This document shows, in pieces, positions 1 to 8,259 of a DNA stretch of 64,000 nucleotides. The translations under genes and the position numbers were made by a program. Source of the stretch: Azospirillum sp. B510 (GTDB lineage: Bacteria > Pseudomonadota > Alphaproteobacteria > Azospirillales > Azospirillaceae); assembly GCF_000010725.1 (NCBI RefSeq), contig NC_013855.1, forward strand, positions 62,001 to 126,000, written 5' to 3'. Within the stretch, counting starts at the first letter, position 1, and each line of letters opens with the position of its first letter. The notes beneath the pieces were generated by a model. That model searched no databases. It was given only the letters and a program-made list of their open reading frames with translations, and was not told where the DNA came from.

Positions 1-15
1 CGGCTGTAGTACTAG

Positions 16-860
16 GGCCTGTTGACATTCGCGTTGAGAAGAGGCTTCCGGTGGTCGTAGAAATTTGATTCAAGGCTACCAAAAGGGAGGTGGCCTTGGA
101 TCGGATTGTATTGCGAGATGATCAGTGGGAGCGGATAGCGCCGCTTCTTCCCGGCAAAGTGGGCGACCCTGGCCGCTCGGCAGCGGACAATCGCCTGTTT
201 TTGGAGGCGGTCCTGTGGATCGTCCGCGTTGGAGCGCCCTGGCGGGACTTGCCTGCAGCGTTCGGCAATTGGAACTCGGTGTTCCAGCGCTATCGCCGAT
301 GGGCCAAGGCCGGTGTCTTCGACGAGGTCTTCGCCGCTTTATCGAGCGACGCGGACTTCGAGTACGCGATCATTGATGGCACGATTGTCCGGGTGCATCA
401 GCACGGTACCGGCGCAAGGGGGGGACTCAGGCTCAGGCCATCGGTCGCTCTCGTGGCGGGCTGACGACCAAGATCCTGGCCGTCGTCGATGCGCTGGGGA
501 ACCTTGGGCGCTTCATCCTGCTGCCGGGCCAGCGACATGACAGCGTCGGCGTCGAACCGGTGCTGGACGGTATCGAATTCTCCGCCTTGCTGGCTGACAA
601 AGCCTTCGACAGCAACGCCATCCGTATCTTGATCGCCGAGCAAGGCGCGGTCGCCGTCATTCCGTCCAAGGCCAACCGATCTCCCCCGATTCCCCACGAC
701 GCCGAGATGTACAAATGGCGCCATCTGGTCGAGAACTTCTTCTGCAAAATCAAAGAATTCCGACGCATCGCCACACGATACGACAAAACTGATACAAGCT
801 TCGCCGCTGCCATTAACCTCGTCGCTACCGTCTTGGTAACACGATGAATGTCAACAGGCC
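16..860 (+). mobile_element. IS5-family insertion sequence (IS427-like)
   Basis: The element is 845 bp. Its ends are perfect 15-bp inverted repeats beginning GGCCTGTTGACATTC (16-30, and complementary at 846-860), and CTAG lies on both sides (12-15 and 861-864). The CTAG could be a 4-bp target duplication, or a TA duplication inside a palindrome. Size, ends and a two-frame transposase fit the IS427 group of the IS5 family. The copy looks intact. Confidence 0.9.
90..847 (+). CDS. IS5-family transposase, two frames joined by a probable -1 frameshift
   Basis: The first frame (90-464) carries the N-terminal helix-turn-helix region and the first catalytic Asp (IIDGTIVRVHQ). The second frame, open from about 419 to 847, carries the second Asp (LADKAFDS) and the catalytic Glu (HLVENFFCKIKEFRRIATRY). 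The frames meet at a run of seven G (418-424); slipping back one base gives the family-typical sequence ARGGTQAQAIGRSRGGLTTK. This resembles the programmed frameshift known in the IS427 group rather than a random lesion. Start is GTG 90 or TTG 96; AAGGGAGG lies just upstream and spaces better for TTG 96. Confidence 0.85.
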
Positions 861-972
861 CTAGAAAAAAATGCGATCGGAGCGAAAAAAGCTCTTCACA
901 GCCCGGCGGGTGATCGTTATAAACCCGCCCACACCACGGGGCACGGCGGAATGCACAGCCCCGGTGACGGTC

Positions 973-1046
973 TGGGGGATCGTCTAGCGGTAGGACAGCG
1001 GACTCTGACTCCGCCAGCCTAGGTTCGAATCCTAGTCCCCCAACCA
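973..1046 (+). tRNA. tRNA-Gln (anticodon CTG)
   Basis: The acceptor stem TGGGGGA pairs with TCCCCCA, the anticodon stem GCGGA/TCCGC encloses loop CTCTGAC (anticodon CTG), and the T arm is CTAGG-TTCGAAT-CCTAG. The discriminator base is A and the CCA end is encoded (1044-1046). The recombinase gene that starts 130 bp downstream makes the 3' half of this tRNA the likely attachment site of an integrated island. Confidence 0.93.
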
Positions 1047-1176
1047 ACTCTCACGACTTCCCTTTGGAAACAGCCACTTGGTTCCGCCGCTCCTGCAATG
1101 ACCCGCAGGTGGTGCCCATGGCTGTAGCCCAAAGCTGCTGCCCAACGCATCGCCCGGTCCCGTCAGAGTACCGAGC

Positions 1177-3315
1177 ATGGGCCAAACTGCGCACCTCGTC
1201 CTCCGTCACCAGACCTGGCACTGGCGCCGCCGCGTTCCATCCGACTTGCAGCTGACGTCTCCACGCGGGAGACTGAGCCTGTCGCTCGGAACGGGCGTCC
1301 TCCGAGCAGCCCGGCGCATCGCCCTGTTGCTCGACCTCGCGCTGGAGGAGTTGCGTATGCATCAGGCACCGCTGGACCCCACCACGCTCACCTCAATCCT
1401 GACCAAGATCCGCGACGACGCCCTGGCCGCCGATCAGGCCGAGCGCGCGCAACTGCCGCCGGATCTTGGATTCCTCCCGCACCCGACCGCCTCTCGCCGC
1501 ATCGTCGCGCCGACTGACCTCGGCCAACGCCTCCTGCGCTGGCTGGCTGAACAGGGGCTGATGACCGGGATCGACGACACCGACCTCCGGGACCCCCTGA
1601 AGGGGCGTGGAGATGGATTCGCGACGGGCGGCGGCGACAACGCCGACGGTTCCGCCATGGTCCACGGCGCCGGGGAGATGCGGCAATCGACGGATGGCGG
1701 ACCGGTGCACCGCGGTCCCTTGCTGCCGCCGGACCTGGACCATGATATCCGGGCGTTCATCGCCGCTCACCCGGCCCCTCCTGCCCGAATGACGACGGCA
1801 CGGGCCGCATCGGACATCCGCGCGACGATCGCCCAAGGGGTGCAGGGAGCATTCCACGATGCCGCCCGACGCAACGACGGCGCTATGGCGCAGGGGCACG
1901 TGCAGCGCATCGTCGACAATATGGTGGCTGAAGGGCACGCCTTTCAGCTTGGCGACAGGGCCGTCCTGGAGCGGCACGCCCTGCCGGTGCTCGCCGCCGT
2001 GCATGAGCAAGTTGCATCGCGAGAGCGCAAGCCTCAGCCGATCGATCTGGGATCACCCGGTCCGATGTCGTTGCCCCAGCCGGCTAATATGACGCCGGCC
2101 ATACCTTTTCCCTGTGCGTTCACAGCCCCGGTTGCACAAGTTACGACATCCACCACGCCGGTGCCCACCGTTACGGAGATGCTCAAAAAGTGCATCGCGT
2201 TGAAGAAGAGCAAGGGATGGAACGACAAATCAATCGCTGATGCGTCAACCACAATCAGGATGTTTGTCGAGTTTCGTGGCGATGCACCCATTGACCAAGT
2301 GACGACCGCCGACGCCTTTAATTTCAAGCAACTTTTGATCGGAGTGCCCAAGCTCGCCGGCAAGGGAAGATTTGCTGGCATGGGGATCCAGGAGTTGGTG
2401 GCGGAAGCCGATGCGCTTGAGCAATCACTGAATGATGGCCAAGTGGAACCAGGCACTATTGCCGGCGTCAGCATGGATGAAGATGACGAAAGCTGGCATG
2501 TTGATCGTTATTCAATAACAACAATCAACAAGCACATTAACTTTCTGAACGTCATATTCAAAGTCGGCATGCAATATCTTGGTCGTAAAGAAGATCACTC
2601 GGTCTTCGCCGATCAATTTTATGACAAGGCTCTGGTTCGGGAGCAGCGGCGGAAGCGTCCTGCCTACGAAGTGTCGGAGCTTGAGAAATTATTCCGCACG
2701 CCAGCGTGGACTGGTTGCGTTGACGATCGTCTGCGGGCAACGTCATCCAGTGTTCCGCCATCGCGCGATGCCCGATTTTGGGCCCCTCTGGTTGCAGCGC
2801 ATCAAGGGATGCGACTGGAAGAATGCCTGCAATTGAAGCCGGAAGACATCGGCGAACAAGAGGGAATCCCAGTCATCCGTATCCGTGAAGGCAAGGGGCA
2901 AAAGCTCAAGACTGCATCAAGTGCCCGTGTTGTCCCGGTTCACTCGACACTCATTCAGCTCGGTTTTCTGCAATATGCGGCAGATCATCGAGCTGAAGGC
3001 GCATCATTTCTGTACCCTGAATTGAAGCGTGGGGGTAAATTCGCAACTTTTGGCCATAGCTTCAGCATGTGGTGGACGGATTATAGACGGGCTATCGGGA
3101 TCTACGAGCCGGGCAAGGACTTCCATGCTTTTCGAACGACGGTGAATACTCAGCTGTTGCGCCGGGGCGTCAATGAAACGTCAATCAAGTCTTTGCTCGG
3201 TCACAGCACCAATGGTGATATTACTGCTCAAGATTATAACGCAGGTCTGAAAATAGATGATCTCCGTCGAGCGTTGGAGCTTTGGCACTTTGATGTTAAC
3301 CACTTGATTGGCTGA
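1177..3315 (+). CDS. tyrosine recombinase / phage-type integrase
   Basis: This 712-residue site-specific recombinase has the C-terminal catalytic domain of the lambda-integrase family: Arg546 (HQGMRLEE), the HxxR box His650-Arg653 (FHAFRTT), His676 (LLGHS) and nucleophile Tyr687 (QDYN). The first 60 residues (RRRVPSDLQ, then LSLGTGVLRAARR) match the N-terminal domain common to large proteobacterial island integrases. A long poorly conserved linker (about residues 70-330) precedes the core-binding region. It sits directly after tRNA-Gln, reading away from it, as expected for an island integrated in that tRNA. It is full length with all catalytic residues. Codon use in the 3' half is more AT-rich than in the flanking sulfur genes, suggesting transfer. 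Confidence 0.9.
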   Translation: MGQTAHLVLRHQTWHWRRRVPSDLQLTSPRGRLSLSLGTGVLRAARRIALLLDLALEELRMHQAPLDPTTLTSILTKIRDDALAADQAERAQLPPDLGFLPHPTASRRIVAPTDLGQRLLRWLAEQGLMTGIDDTDLRDPLKGRGDGFATGGGDNADGSAMVHGAGEMRQSTDGGPVHRGPLLPPDLDHDIRAFIAAHPAPPARMTTARAASDIRATIAQGVQGAFHDAARRNDGAMAQGHVQRIVDNMVAEGHAFQLGDRAVLERHALPVLAAVHEQVASRERKPQPIDLGSPGPMSLPQPANMTPAIPFPCAFTAPVAQVTTSTTPVPTVTEMLKKCIALKKSKGWNDKSIADASTTIRMFVEFRGDAPIDQVTTADAFNFKQLLIGVPKLAGKGRFAGMGIQELVAEADALEQSLNDGQVEPGTIAGVSMDEDDESWHVDRYSITTINKHINFLNVIFKVGMQYLGRKEDHSVFADQFYDKALVREQRRKRPAYEVSELEKLFRTPAWTGCVDDRLRATSSSVPPSRDARFWAPLVAAHQGMRLEECLQLKPEDIGEQEGIPVIRIREGKGQKLKTASSARVVPVHSTLIQLGFLQYAADHRAEGASFLYPELKRGGKFATFGHSFSMWWTDYRRAIGIYEPGKDFHAFRTTVNTQLLRRGVNETSIKSLLGHSTNGDITAQDYNAGLKIDDLRRALELWHFDVNHLIG

Positions 3316-3434
3316 TTGGTCCAGGCTCAAAGTGCTTCCGTTCCTCCGTCAGTTGAGCAGGGCTGACGGAGGGTTTCGGCAGATTATTATCAACTGCAAG
3401 CTTCTGCATGCCGACTACTTCAACTTAATTGAAG

Positions 3435-3725
3435 TCAGCCATTGTCCTTATGATGCCTGGAAATTGCGGCGGCGTCGCGCATGCGCTGATGGGCTGTCGC
3501 TGGCGGTGGTGTCGGTGCCGGAGCCCAATGCGTGATATCATCATTGGTCACGAATGTTTTAAAATCATCGACCCAATATCCAATCTGCTCGACCCAGCGA
3601 ACAAAAATACGGTACTCGTCACCTGGCGCGTCCCATGGCTGATATTTCAGGAAGTCACCGGACATCGCGACGAGGATCCTCGACCCGTCCCGCGGAGCCG
3701 TTTCAAGAGGTTGCCAATCAATCAC
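3435..3725 (-). CDS. phage/island-type small protein (W-x-P-hE-T-A-P-x-D-G family)
   Basis: This 96-residue protein begins MIDWQPLETAPRDGSRILVA and later has ITHWAPAPTPP. That pairing (WxPxETAPxDG near the start, THWxPxP about 60 residues on) is a hallmark of small proteins common in prophages and integrated islands; their function is unknown. It is the last gene of a three-gene minus-strand operon and its start overlaps the stop of the preceding gene by 4 bp. The context, downstream of the recombinase, supports an island cargo gene. No transmembrane or signal segment is visible. Confidence 0.6.
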   Translation of the reverse strand: MIDWQPLETAPRDGSRILVAMSGDFLKYQPWDAPGDEYRIFVRWVEQIGYWVDDFKTFVTNDDITHWAPAPTPPPATAHQRMRDAAAISRHHKDNG

Positions 3726-4078
3726 TGATGTGTCTCCGATATAGTCGTTCGGAGGCGCAAGCGAAGCAGGTCATGTTGGATTCCGGTGGCGAGGAGCGCG
3801 AGCAGCAGAGTCTCGGGCTCGGCCGTGGTGGCCACCTGACGCAATCGCGTGGACAATACCAGTAGCTTCGCGTCGGCATCGGCCCAGGTGTGAGCCGGCA
3901 GTTTTGTAAGGCTTTCCAAAGCATCGGCAAGGTGGTCGCAGCGGTCGGCGGTTTCCCGTTCACTCTCTTGATGGCTACCTGGACCGCTGTCGGTCAGCCA
4001 TTGTCGGGCGAGGCGTCCGATCGGCGATTCCGGCCGATCTGCGGGATTGGGACGCGGCGCGGCGGGATGGTCCATCAT
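3722..4078 (-). CDS. hypothetical protein
   Basis: This 118-residue acidic/helical protein has no family I recognise. Residues 1-30 are Pro/Arg-rich; the rest is predicted helical with Leu/Ala heptad-like spacing (DHLADALESLTKLPAHTW). It is the middle gene of the operon: 15 bp after the upstream gene and overlapping the next by 4 bp, which implies translational coupling. Coding support is the coupling plus the GC-rich third positions; function is unknown. Confidence 0.5.
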   Translation of the reverse strand: MMDHPAAPRPNPADRPESPIGRLARQWLTDSGPGSHQESERETADRCDHLADALESLTKLPAHTWADADAKLLVLSTRLRQVATTAEPETLLLALLATGIQHDLLRLRLRTTISETHQ

Positions 4079-4093
4079 TTCGCCTCCTCCCCG

Positions 4094-4588
4094 TCATTCA
4101 CGCAGGCTGAGCGTGGCAGTCGATACCGCGATAGCCCATCCCTTCTCGTCACGACGGATCGATTTCTGGACATCGATCGTCATCTTCAGATTGACGCTCC
4201 GGGCCATGGTCGTCGCCCAGTCAAGAATTCCCGCAGCATCGCTCAGATGGCGGCGCATCCGCTTGTAATGGTCATGTTGGCTCGCCAGCGGCTGCCATGG
4301 CTGCGGTGCGGTCCGCCGGGCCGCGACGACCAGGAGATGGGCATCGTCGAGTGCTTCGGCTATCGCTCCCACGGCGCAACGGGTATGGTCGTCATCGACC
4401 TGATGCCGCCAGCAGACAAGGTCGGTGGTCACCACGCGGACAAGGTCGGCGGTTTCGACCACCGCCTTTGGCCCGTCCGTGGGATTTGTTTTGAAGAGTT
4501 GGTCTTCCAGAGCATCGAAGGTGGCAGATAGAGAATGGTCGGGCAGTACGGTTTTATCTGGCAAAACCGTGGGATCGGTCGAGGTCAT
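4094..4588 (-). CDS. hypothetical protein, first gene of island operon
   Basis: This 164-residue soluble protein has no motif I recognise. It contains a short repeat near the N terminus (DPTVLPDKTVLPDHS) followed by a mixed alpha/beta region. It heads the three-gene minus-strand operon. Its upstream DNA was cut by the IS1380 element: only 14 bp separate the start codon from the IS end, so the native promoter was displaced and any transcription would now start inside or beyond the IS. Confidence 0.5.
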   Translation of the reverse strand: MTSTDPTVLPDKTVLPDHSLSATFDALEDQLFKTNPTDGPKAVVETADLVRVVTTDLVCWRHQVDDDHTRCAVGAIAEALDDAHLLVVAARRTAPQPWQPLASQHDHYKRMRRHLSDAAGILDWATTMARSVNLKMTIDVQKSIRRDEKGWAIAVSTATLSLRE

Positions 4589-4602
4589 AGGGATGCCTCT
4601 AG

Positions 4603-6215
4603 CCGCCTTTATTCACCAGGGTGGCGAGCGGTCTGGTCGCCGCGTTGAGATGATCAACGTTGGGCTGTATGGGCGCGCGTCGTCGGCCGCCGCGCTGACG
4701 GCGGCGTGACGGTGTCGGAGTTGGTGGTGGAGGGGATTGGGTGACGGCTGGGGCACGCTGCCCCGGTGCTCAGCAGATGAGCCGGGGCATGCGGCCGAGG
4801 GCGAGGTGGATGATCGCCTGATCAGGCGCGCTGGTCGGCAGGTGCACCTTGATCTGCGTCTTCATCTCCACGATACGCGCGGCGGTCTTCACCAAGCGCA
4901 GCCGCAAGGTGTCGAATTGCACCGTGCGCCAGCGGGAGCGTTTCGGCATCAGCGAGCGCAGGCTCCACAGCAGCCAGTACGCCCCGGCGTGCAGGAACAG
5001 GCGGAACTGGTTGGCCGTCGCCTTGGTGCAGGAGGTCCGGTCTGCGGCAAGGTGGGATTTCCAGGCTTTTATATGATTTTCCGCCTGTCCCCTCGCGCAA
5101 TACAGGCCGGCATACAGCCAGCGACCCGTGCCGTGGCGTAGGTTGGTGACGATGAAGCGGCTGTCGGTGCCCTGGTCTCCTGCCTCGACGCGCGCGACGA
5201 TGCGGCGGACCCGGCTCCAGGTGCTGGCCCCGTCATAGAATTCCTTGAAGCGGCGCACCTTGTCGGCTCCGGGCATGGCCTGGAAGCGCGCCGCGGTGCT
5301 GGCCTCCAGCGTGGTGACGTGACGGCGCAGTGTGCTGCTGGTCGGCAGACCGAGCACGTAGTCGAGCCCCTCCGCCTCGCACCAGTCCAGCACCTCCGGG
5401 CAGGCGTAATGGCCGTCGGCGCGCAGCAGGATCTCGGTCTTGGGCCAGTTTGCCCGAATGGCGCGGAGCAGGCGACGCAGGAAGGTCCGGATCTCCGTCC
5501 CCTTGGGCCGCTTGGCTGGGCGCAGCACAGCGGTGACAAAGCGGCCGTTGCCGTCGAAGACAACGATGGGCTGGAAGCCGTACTCGTCATAATGGGCGTT
5601 GAACAGGCGCAACTGCTGACCGCCATGCACCGTGTCGAAGGTGTCGTCTACATCCAGCACGATGCGCTTGGGCACCTGGCGAAAGGACGCGCAGTAGAGA
5701 TCGACCATGGCTCGGCCCATGCGCAGCAGTGCGCGGGTATCCGGCAGGTTCTCCAGGCGCGAGATGGTGGCTTGCGAGCAAAGGTCACGCTCGGACGGCA
5801 GGCGTTCCAGGGCCATCTTGAACAGCGGGTCGGAGCGTAGGCTGCCGGCGTCGTTGCCGTCCTCGTAGCCCGCCGCGATGGCCAGCAGGCGAAAGCCGAT
5901 GATGTCGGCCAGCGAATGCACGGTGCGCGTTGGATCGCGCGGGTCCTCAATACAGGCGGCCAGCCGATCGGCAATCCGCAGCCGCTTCGCCACCTCCCGC
6001 AGCACCAGCAGCCCGCCATCGGAGGACAGGCGGCCGCCATCAAAGCGCCCGATCACCGGCTTTCCAGCAACGGGTGACAGGCCGGGCAGCGGCAGGGTAT
6101 GATCAACCATGGCGGGTGGGCGCTCCGGAAACGGCAGGAGTTGGCGTCAGCACCCAAATCCTACGGCCGCTCAACGGATGCCGCTACACCCGCCAACCCT
6201 CATGAATTTTCCCGG
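4603..6215 (-). mobile_element. IS1380-family insertion sequence
   Basis: The 1613-bp element has imperfect inverted ends: the left starts CCGCCTTTATTCACCAGGGT and the complement of the right starts CCGGGAAAATTCATGAGGGT, sharing CCG, ATTCA and AGGGT at equal spacing. The tetranucleotide CTAG flanks both sides (4599-4602 and 6216-6219), consistent with the 4-5 bp duplications of this family. The transposase fills most of the interior. It landed just upstream of the 4588-3435 operon. Confidence 0.85.
4770..6110 (-). CDS. IS1380-family transposase
   Basis: This 446-residue DDE transposase is full length for the family. Catalytic segments are VLDVDDTFDTVHGGQ (first Asp), EILLRADGHYACPEVL (second Asp) and YCARGQAENHIKAWKSHLAADRTSC (Glu, with the family-typical AADRTSC). 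The start MVDHTLPLPGLSP precedes the usual IGRFDGGRLSSDGGLLVLRE box. No lesion is visible, so the copy is probably active. Confidence 0.93.
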   Translation of the reverse strand: MVDHTLPLPGLSPVAGKPVIGRFDGGRLSSDGGLLVLREVAKRLRIADRLAACIEDPRDPTRTVHSLADIIGFRLLAIAAGYEDGNDAGSLRSDPLFKMALERLPSERDLCSQATISRLENLPDTRALLRMGRAMVDLYCASFRQVPKRIVLDVDDTFDTVHGGQQLRLFNAHYDEYGFQPIVVFDGNGRFVTAVLRPAKRPKGTEIRTFLRRLLRAIRANWPKTEILLRADGHYACPEVLDWCEAEGLDYVLGLPTSSTLRRHVTTLEASTAARFQAMPGADKVRRFKEFYDGASTWSRVRRIVARVEAGDQGTDSRFIVTNLRHGTGRWLYAGLYCARGQAENHIKAWKSHLAADRTSCTKATANQFRLFLHAGAYWLLWSLRSLMPKRSRWRTVQFDTLRLRLVKTAARIVEMKTQIKVHLPTSAPDQAIIHLALGRMPRLIC

Positions 6216-6373
6216 CTAGTAATGGGGAAGGGGAGTGGGGGGCTGTTGGATGCGGGGACCAGCCATTGCAGACCTCTGCATGCCGACGCGTACCGCCAAT
6301 TCTCCAGGGTGGTTTTGCGTCCGGTCACCGTGACCCGAACCGGTCACGACGCTGGTGGCAATCGCCATTTGGT

Positions 6374-6619
6374 CTACTGCTTCCTCCTTCCCCGGCACGG
6401 CCAGCGGGACGGAAGCAACGTCAGATAGGTGTCGCTGTCGAGGTATTCCGGCCGCCGCCGCATCATTGCGATGCAGCAACGGTTGCACAGCGCAAAGGTA
6501 TCTGGATCGTCGGGCGGCCCAACAAGAAGCCAAGTGTCGGGACCGGCGCGGTCCTGGTCGTGCCAGATGCCGTAGCGTGCACAGCGGCAGGTTTCGGCCG
6601 TCGATGGCGTGTGCTTCAT
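6374..6619 (-). CDS. hypothetical small Cys-containing protein
   Basis: The chosen start gives 81 residues (MKHTPSTAETCRCARYG...). Cysteines occur as C-R-C near the N terminus and as CNRCC in the middle (FALCNRCCIAMMRRRPEYLD), suggesting a small zinc ribbon, though this is inference. Upstream in-frame ATGs at 6649, 6643 and 6631 are possible starts; no good ribosome site decides it. It lies 97 bp downstream of the next minus-strand gene and belongs to the island-type group of small unknown genes. Confidence 0.4.
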   Translation of the reverse strand: MKHTPSTAETCRCARYGIWHDQDRAGPDTWLLVGPPDDPDTFALCNRCCIAMMRRRPEYLDSDTYLTLLPSRWPCRGRRKQ

Positions 6620-6716
6620 TAGAGATGGCATCGTTCGCCGCATGGTCATCAGCGATTTCCACCCTGTTCGGCTGTGGGAGTGTTTTGGTGACGGGTGTCG
6701 GGGAAACCGAGGCGGG

Positions 6717-7016
6717 TCAGCCGACGACACGCGAAGCATCATCCGCGCCGTCGATGCGGGCGATCAGATCCCGGGCTTGGCGAATCAGCCAGAGCGGTGC
6801 ATATGCAGGATCATCATCGGCACGATCGATGAGCGCTTCGGCCTGCTCTCTCGCGATGTCGAGGTCACCGGCCGCATGGTGGTGCAGCGCCGCGCGCAGG
6901 AGCAAGTCGGGACGCCCGCCGTTGGCGGCACAGTCCCGTTCAGCACGTTCAGCAATCCGACGCAGCCGGGAAATGCGGGCTGCAGCGGATTCGACGGACG
7001 GTTGCATGGATTTCAT
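6717..7016 (-). CDS. hypothetical helical (TPR-like) protein
   Basis: This 99-residue, all-helical protein starts MKSMQPSVESAAARISRLRR. The helices around residues 13-50 and 52-90 (LLLRAALHHHAAGDLDIAREQAEALIDRA) have the alanine/leucine spacing of a single tetratricopeptide-like hairpin. I do not recognise a specific family. The frame is open further upstream to 7112, but that segment runs into the palindrome at 7042-7102 and looks non-coding. Confidence 0.45.
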   Translation of the reverse strand: MKSMQPSVESAAARISRLRRIAERAERDCAANGGRPDLLLRAALHHHAAGDLDIAREQAEALIDRADDDPAYAPLWLIRQARDLIARIDGADDASRVVG

Positions 7017-7041
7017 AGCAATGGGTCCGGAGTGATCGATG

Positions 7042-7102
7042 GGTGGCGTCCGGCTGGACCGCGGCGCCGCAGAGCGCGGCCGCGGCCCAGCCGGACGCCA
7101 CC
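7042..7102. repeat. long GC-rich inverted repeat (hairpin)
   Basis: A perfect 16-bp inverted repeat, GGTGGCGTCCGGCTGG (7042-7057) against its complement at 7087-7102, extends inward with one mismatch through CCGCGG. It could form a very stable hairpin of about 60 nt. It lies just upstream of the minus-strand gene at 7016. No T-tract follows on either strand, so a simple Rho-independent terminator is unlikely. Confidence 0.75.
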
Positions 7103-7712
7103 TCCGCTCCACGCTACGGGTCGTTCATCCCAGGTTCGGGTGGTCGGATGGATTTTGGCTCTTATGCTTGCCGACCTGCCCGCCTCCGGGTGGGTGGGAC
7201 AGCTGTGGTGGCCGGCTCCCGCCGGTCGTGGGGCATGGGACAGCGGCTGCGAGCGCAACCATCATGATCAGGGGCTTCCAGGGTCGGGGGCATGCCGTCG
7301 TTTATCGGCATTTGGATTTCCATATGGATTGGGAGCCTCTGATGCAGTTTGCCTTCGTCTCCAGGTTGCTGGTTGCAAGCCTCCCGTTCATCCTGCCGCT
7401 TTCGGCACGGGGCGGGAGCGTCTCCGCGCCGCGAGGCAGAGCAGCGACAACTGGCATGAGGTCTGGTCGAATCAGCCACATGCGCGTGACCCCTTACGAA
7501 CCCCGATCAACGAGCGCTTGCTAAGGTGGAGTCCCGACATCCCCGCCGACAAGCAGCAGATCCATCGGTTCGAACCGGAGTAACACAACTCTGCAAGATA
7601 ACATTGGCGATGTTATCTTGCAGAGTGACGTGAACGGACCGCCAGTGTGGGCGGTGCCCAGCGCCCTCGGCGTGCAAAAGCAAGCCAACCTCACTGTCGG
7701 GATCCGCCCCGA
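7103..7712. other. gene-poor stretch with one possible small secreted protein frame
   Basis: No convincing full gene is seen here. A plus-strand ATG at 7342, preceded by GGGAG, opens a signal-peptide-like sequence (MQFAFVSRLLVASLPFILP...) of 60 residues ending at 7524. The neighbouring frame gives a more protein-like tail (SDNWHEVWSNQPHARDPL...) that stops at 7583, so a frameshifted small secreted protein is possible. The 7588-7626 palindrome follows directly. Confidence 0.3.
7588..7626. repeat. perfect AT-rich 17-bp palindrome with 5-bp centre
   Basis: The left arm is ACTCTGCAAGATAACAT (7588-7604) and the right arm is its exact complement (7610-7626), with centre TGGCG. It is much more AT-rich than its surroundings and sits between the 7342-7583 region and the end of the minus-strand gene at 7713. 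It has no U-tract. An operator, recombination site, hairpin terminator of unusual form or transfer-related site are all possible. Confidence 0.75.
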
Positions 7713-8189
7713 TCAAATCTCTTTTGACAGGATCATCCGAAGAACGGCGCGTCTGAAGCCCCGCCCGATATTGTCCAACCGTCGGTTCCAGTCCGCCGCC
7801 AGCCACGGCGGGACGTCATTATTTTCCGCAAGCTCAAACAGGACGCGCCGCACGCGTGGAACCCCGTAGGCGCGGCAAAGGCGCACGACATCGCGGAACG
7901 TCGGGCGCGCCAGGGTGAGGGCGATCAGATGATCCGGAGCGTGTGCCGCACCCGGATTGCTCCAGGCCCGGTCGAAGGTGAGGCGGGGCGCCTGTCGCAA
8001 AAGCAACCGATAGAGACCGGGCCCGAGGCGCTCCAGCCTCTCCGCCTGGACCAGTTTTTCTAACCGAATTCCGACTTCCGGCGTCTTGTCGAGGCAGACA
8101 ATATCGCCCCTTATGGCAATGAGCATCCCAGCTGGGCTGATCATGCCCAGCACAGCGGACCGATCCCCGACAATGATGACGACAGTCAT
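7713..8189 (-). CDS. hypothetical protein, possible AbiEi-type antitoxin-like
   Basis: From the ATG at 8189 this gives 158 residues (the frame is open to 8315). The middle (VGIRLEKLVQAERLERLGPGLYRLLL) resembles the winged-helix segment of AbiEi-type type IV antitoxins, and the C-terminal half is rich in Arg and aliphatic residues. No partner toxin gene is adjacent, so the antitoxin reading is only inference. Start is uncertain (8189, 8144 or 8126). It is the last gene of a tightly packed minus-strand trio. Confidence 0.45.
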   Translation of the reverse strand: MTVVIIVGDRSAVLGMISPAGMLIAIRGDIVCLDKTPEVGIRLEKLVQAERLERLGPGLYRLLLRQAPRLTFDRAWSNPGAAHAPDHLIALTLARPTFRDVVRLCRAYGVPRVRRVLFELAENNDVPPWLAADWNRRLDNIGRGFRRAVLRMILSKEI

Positions 8190-8259
8190 CGTGGTGGACG
8201 CGCTTTCCTGGGGATCAGCCGGCGTCTTTCGTGCCTGGGCGCAATGACCGACCACGGAC

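Noticed and set aside
3308..3535. 75-residue plus-strand frame overlapping the integrase end
   Set aside because: Overlaps the recombinase stop and the antisense phage-type gene; no motif and no ribosome site.
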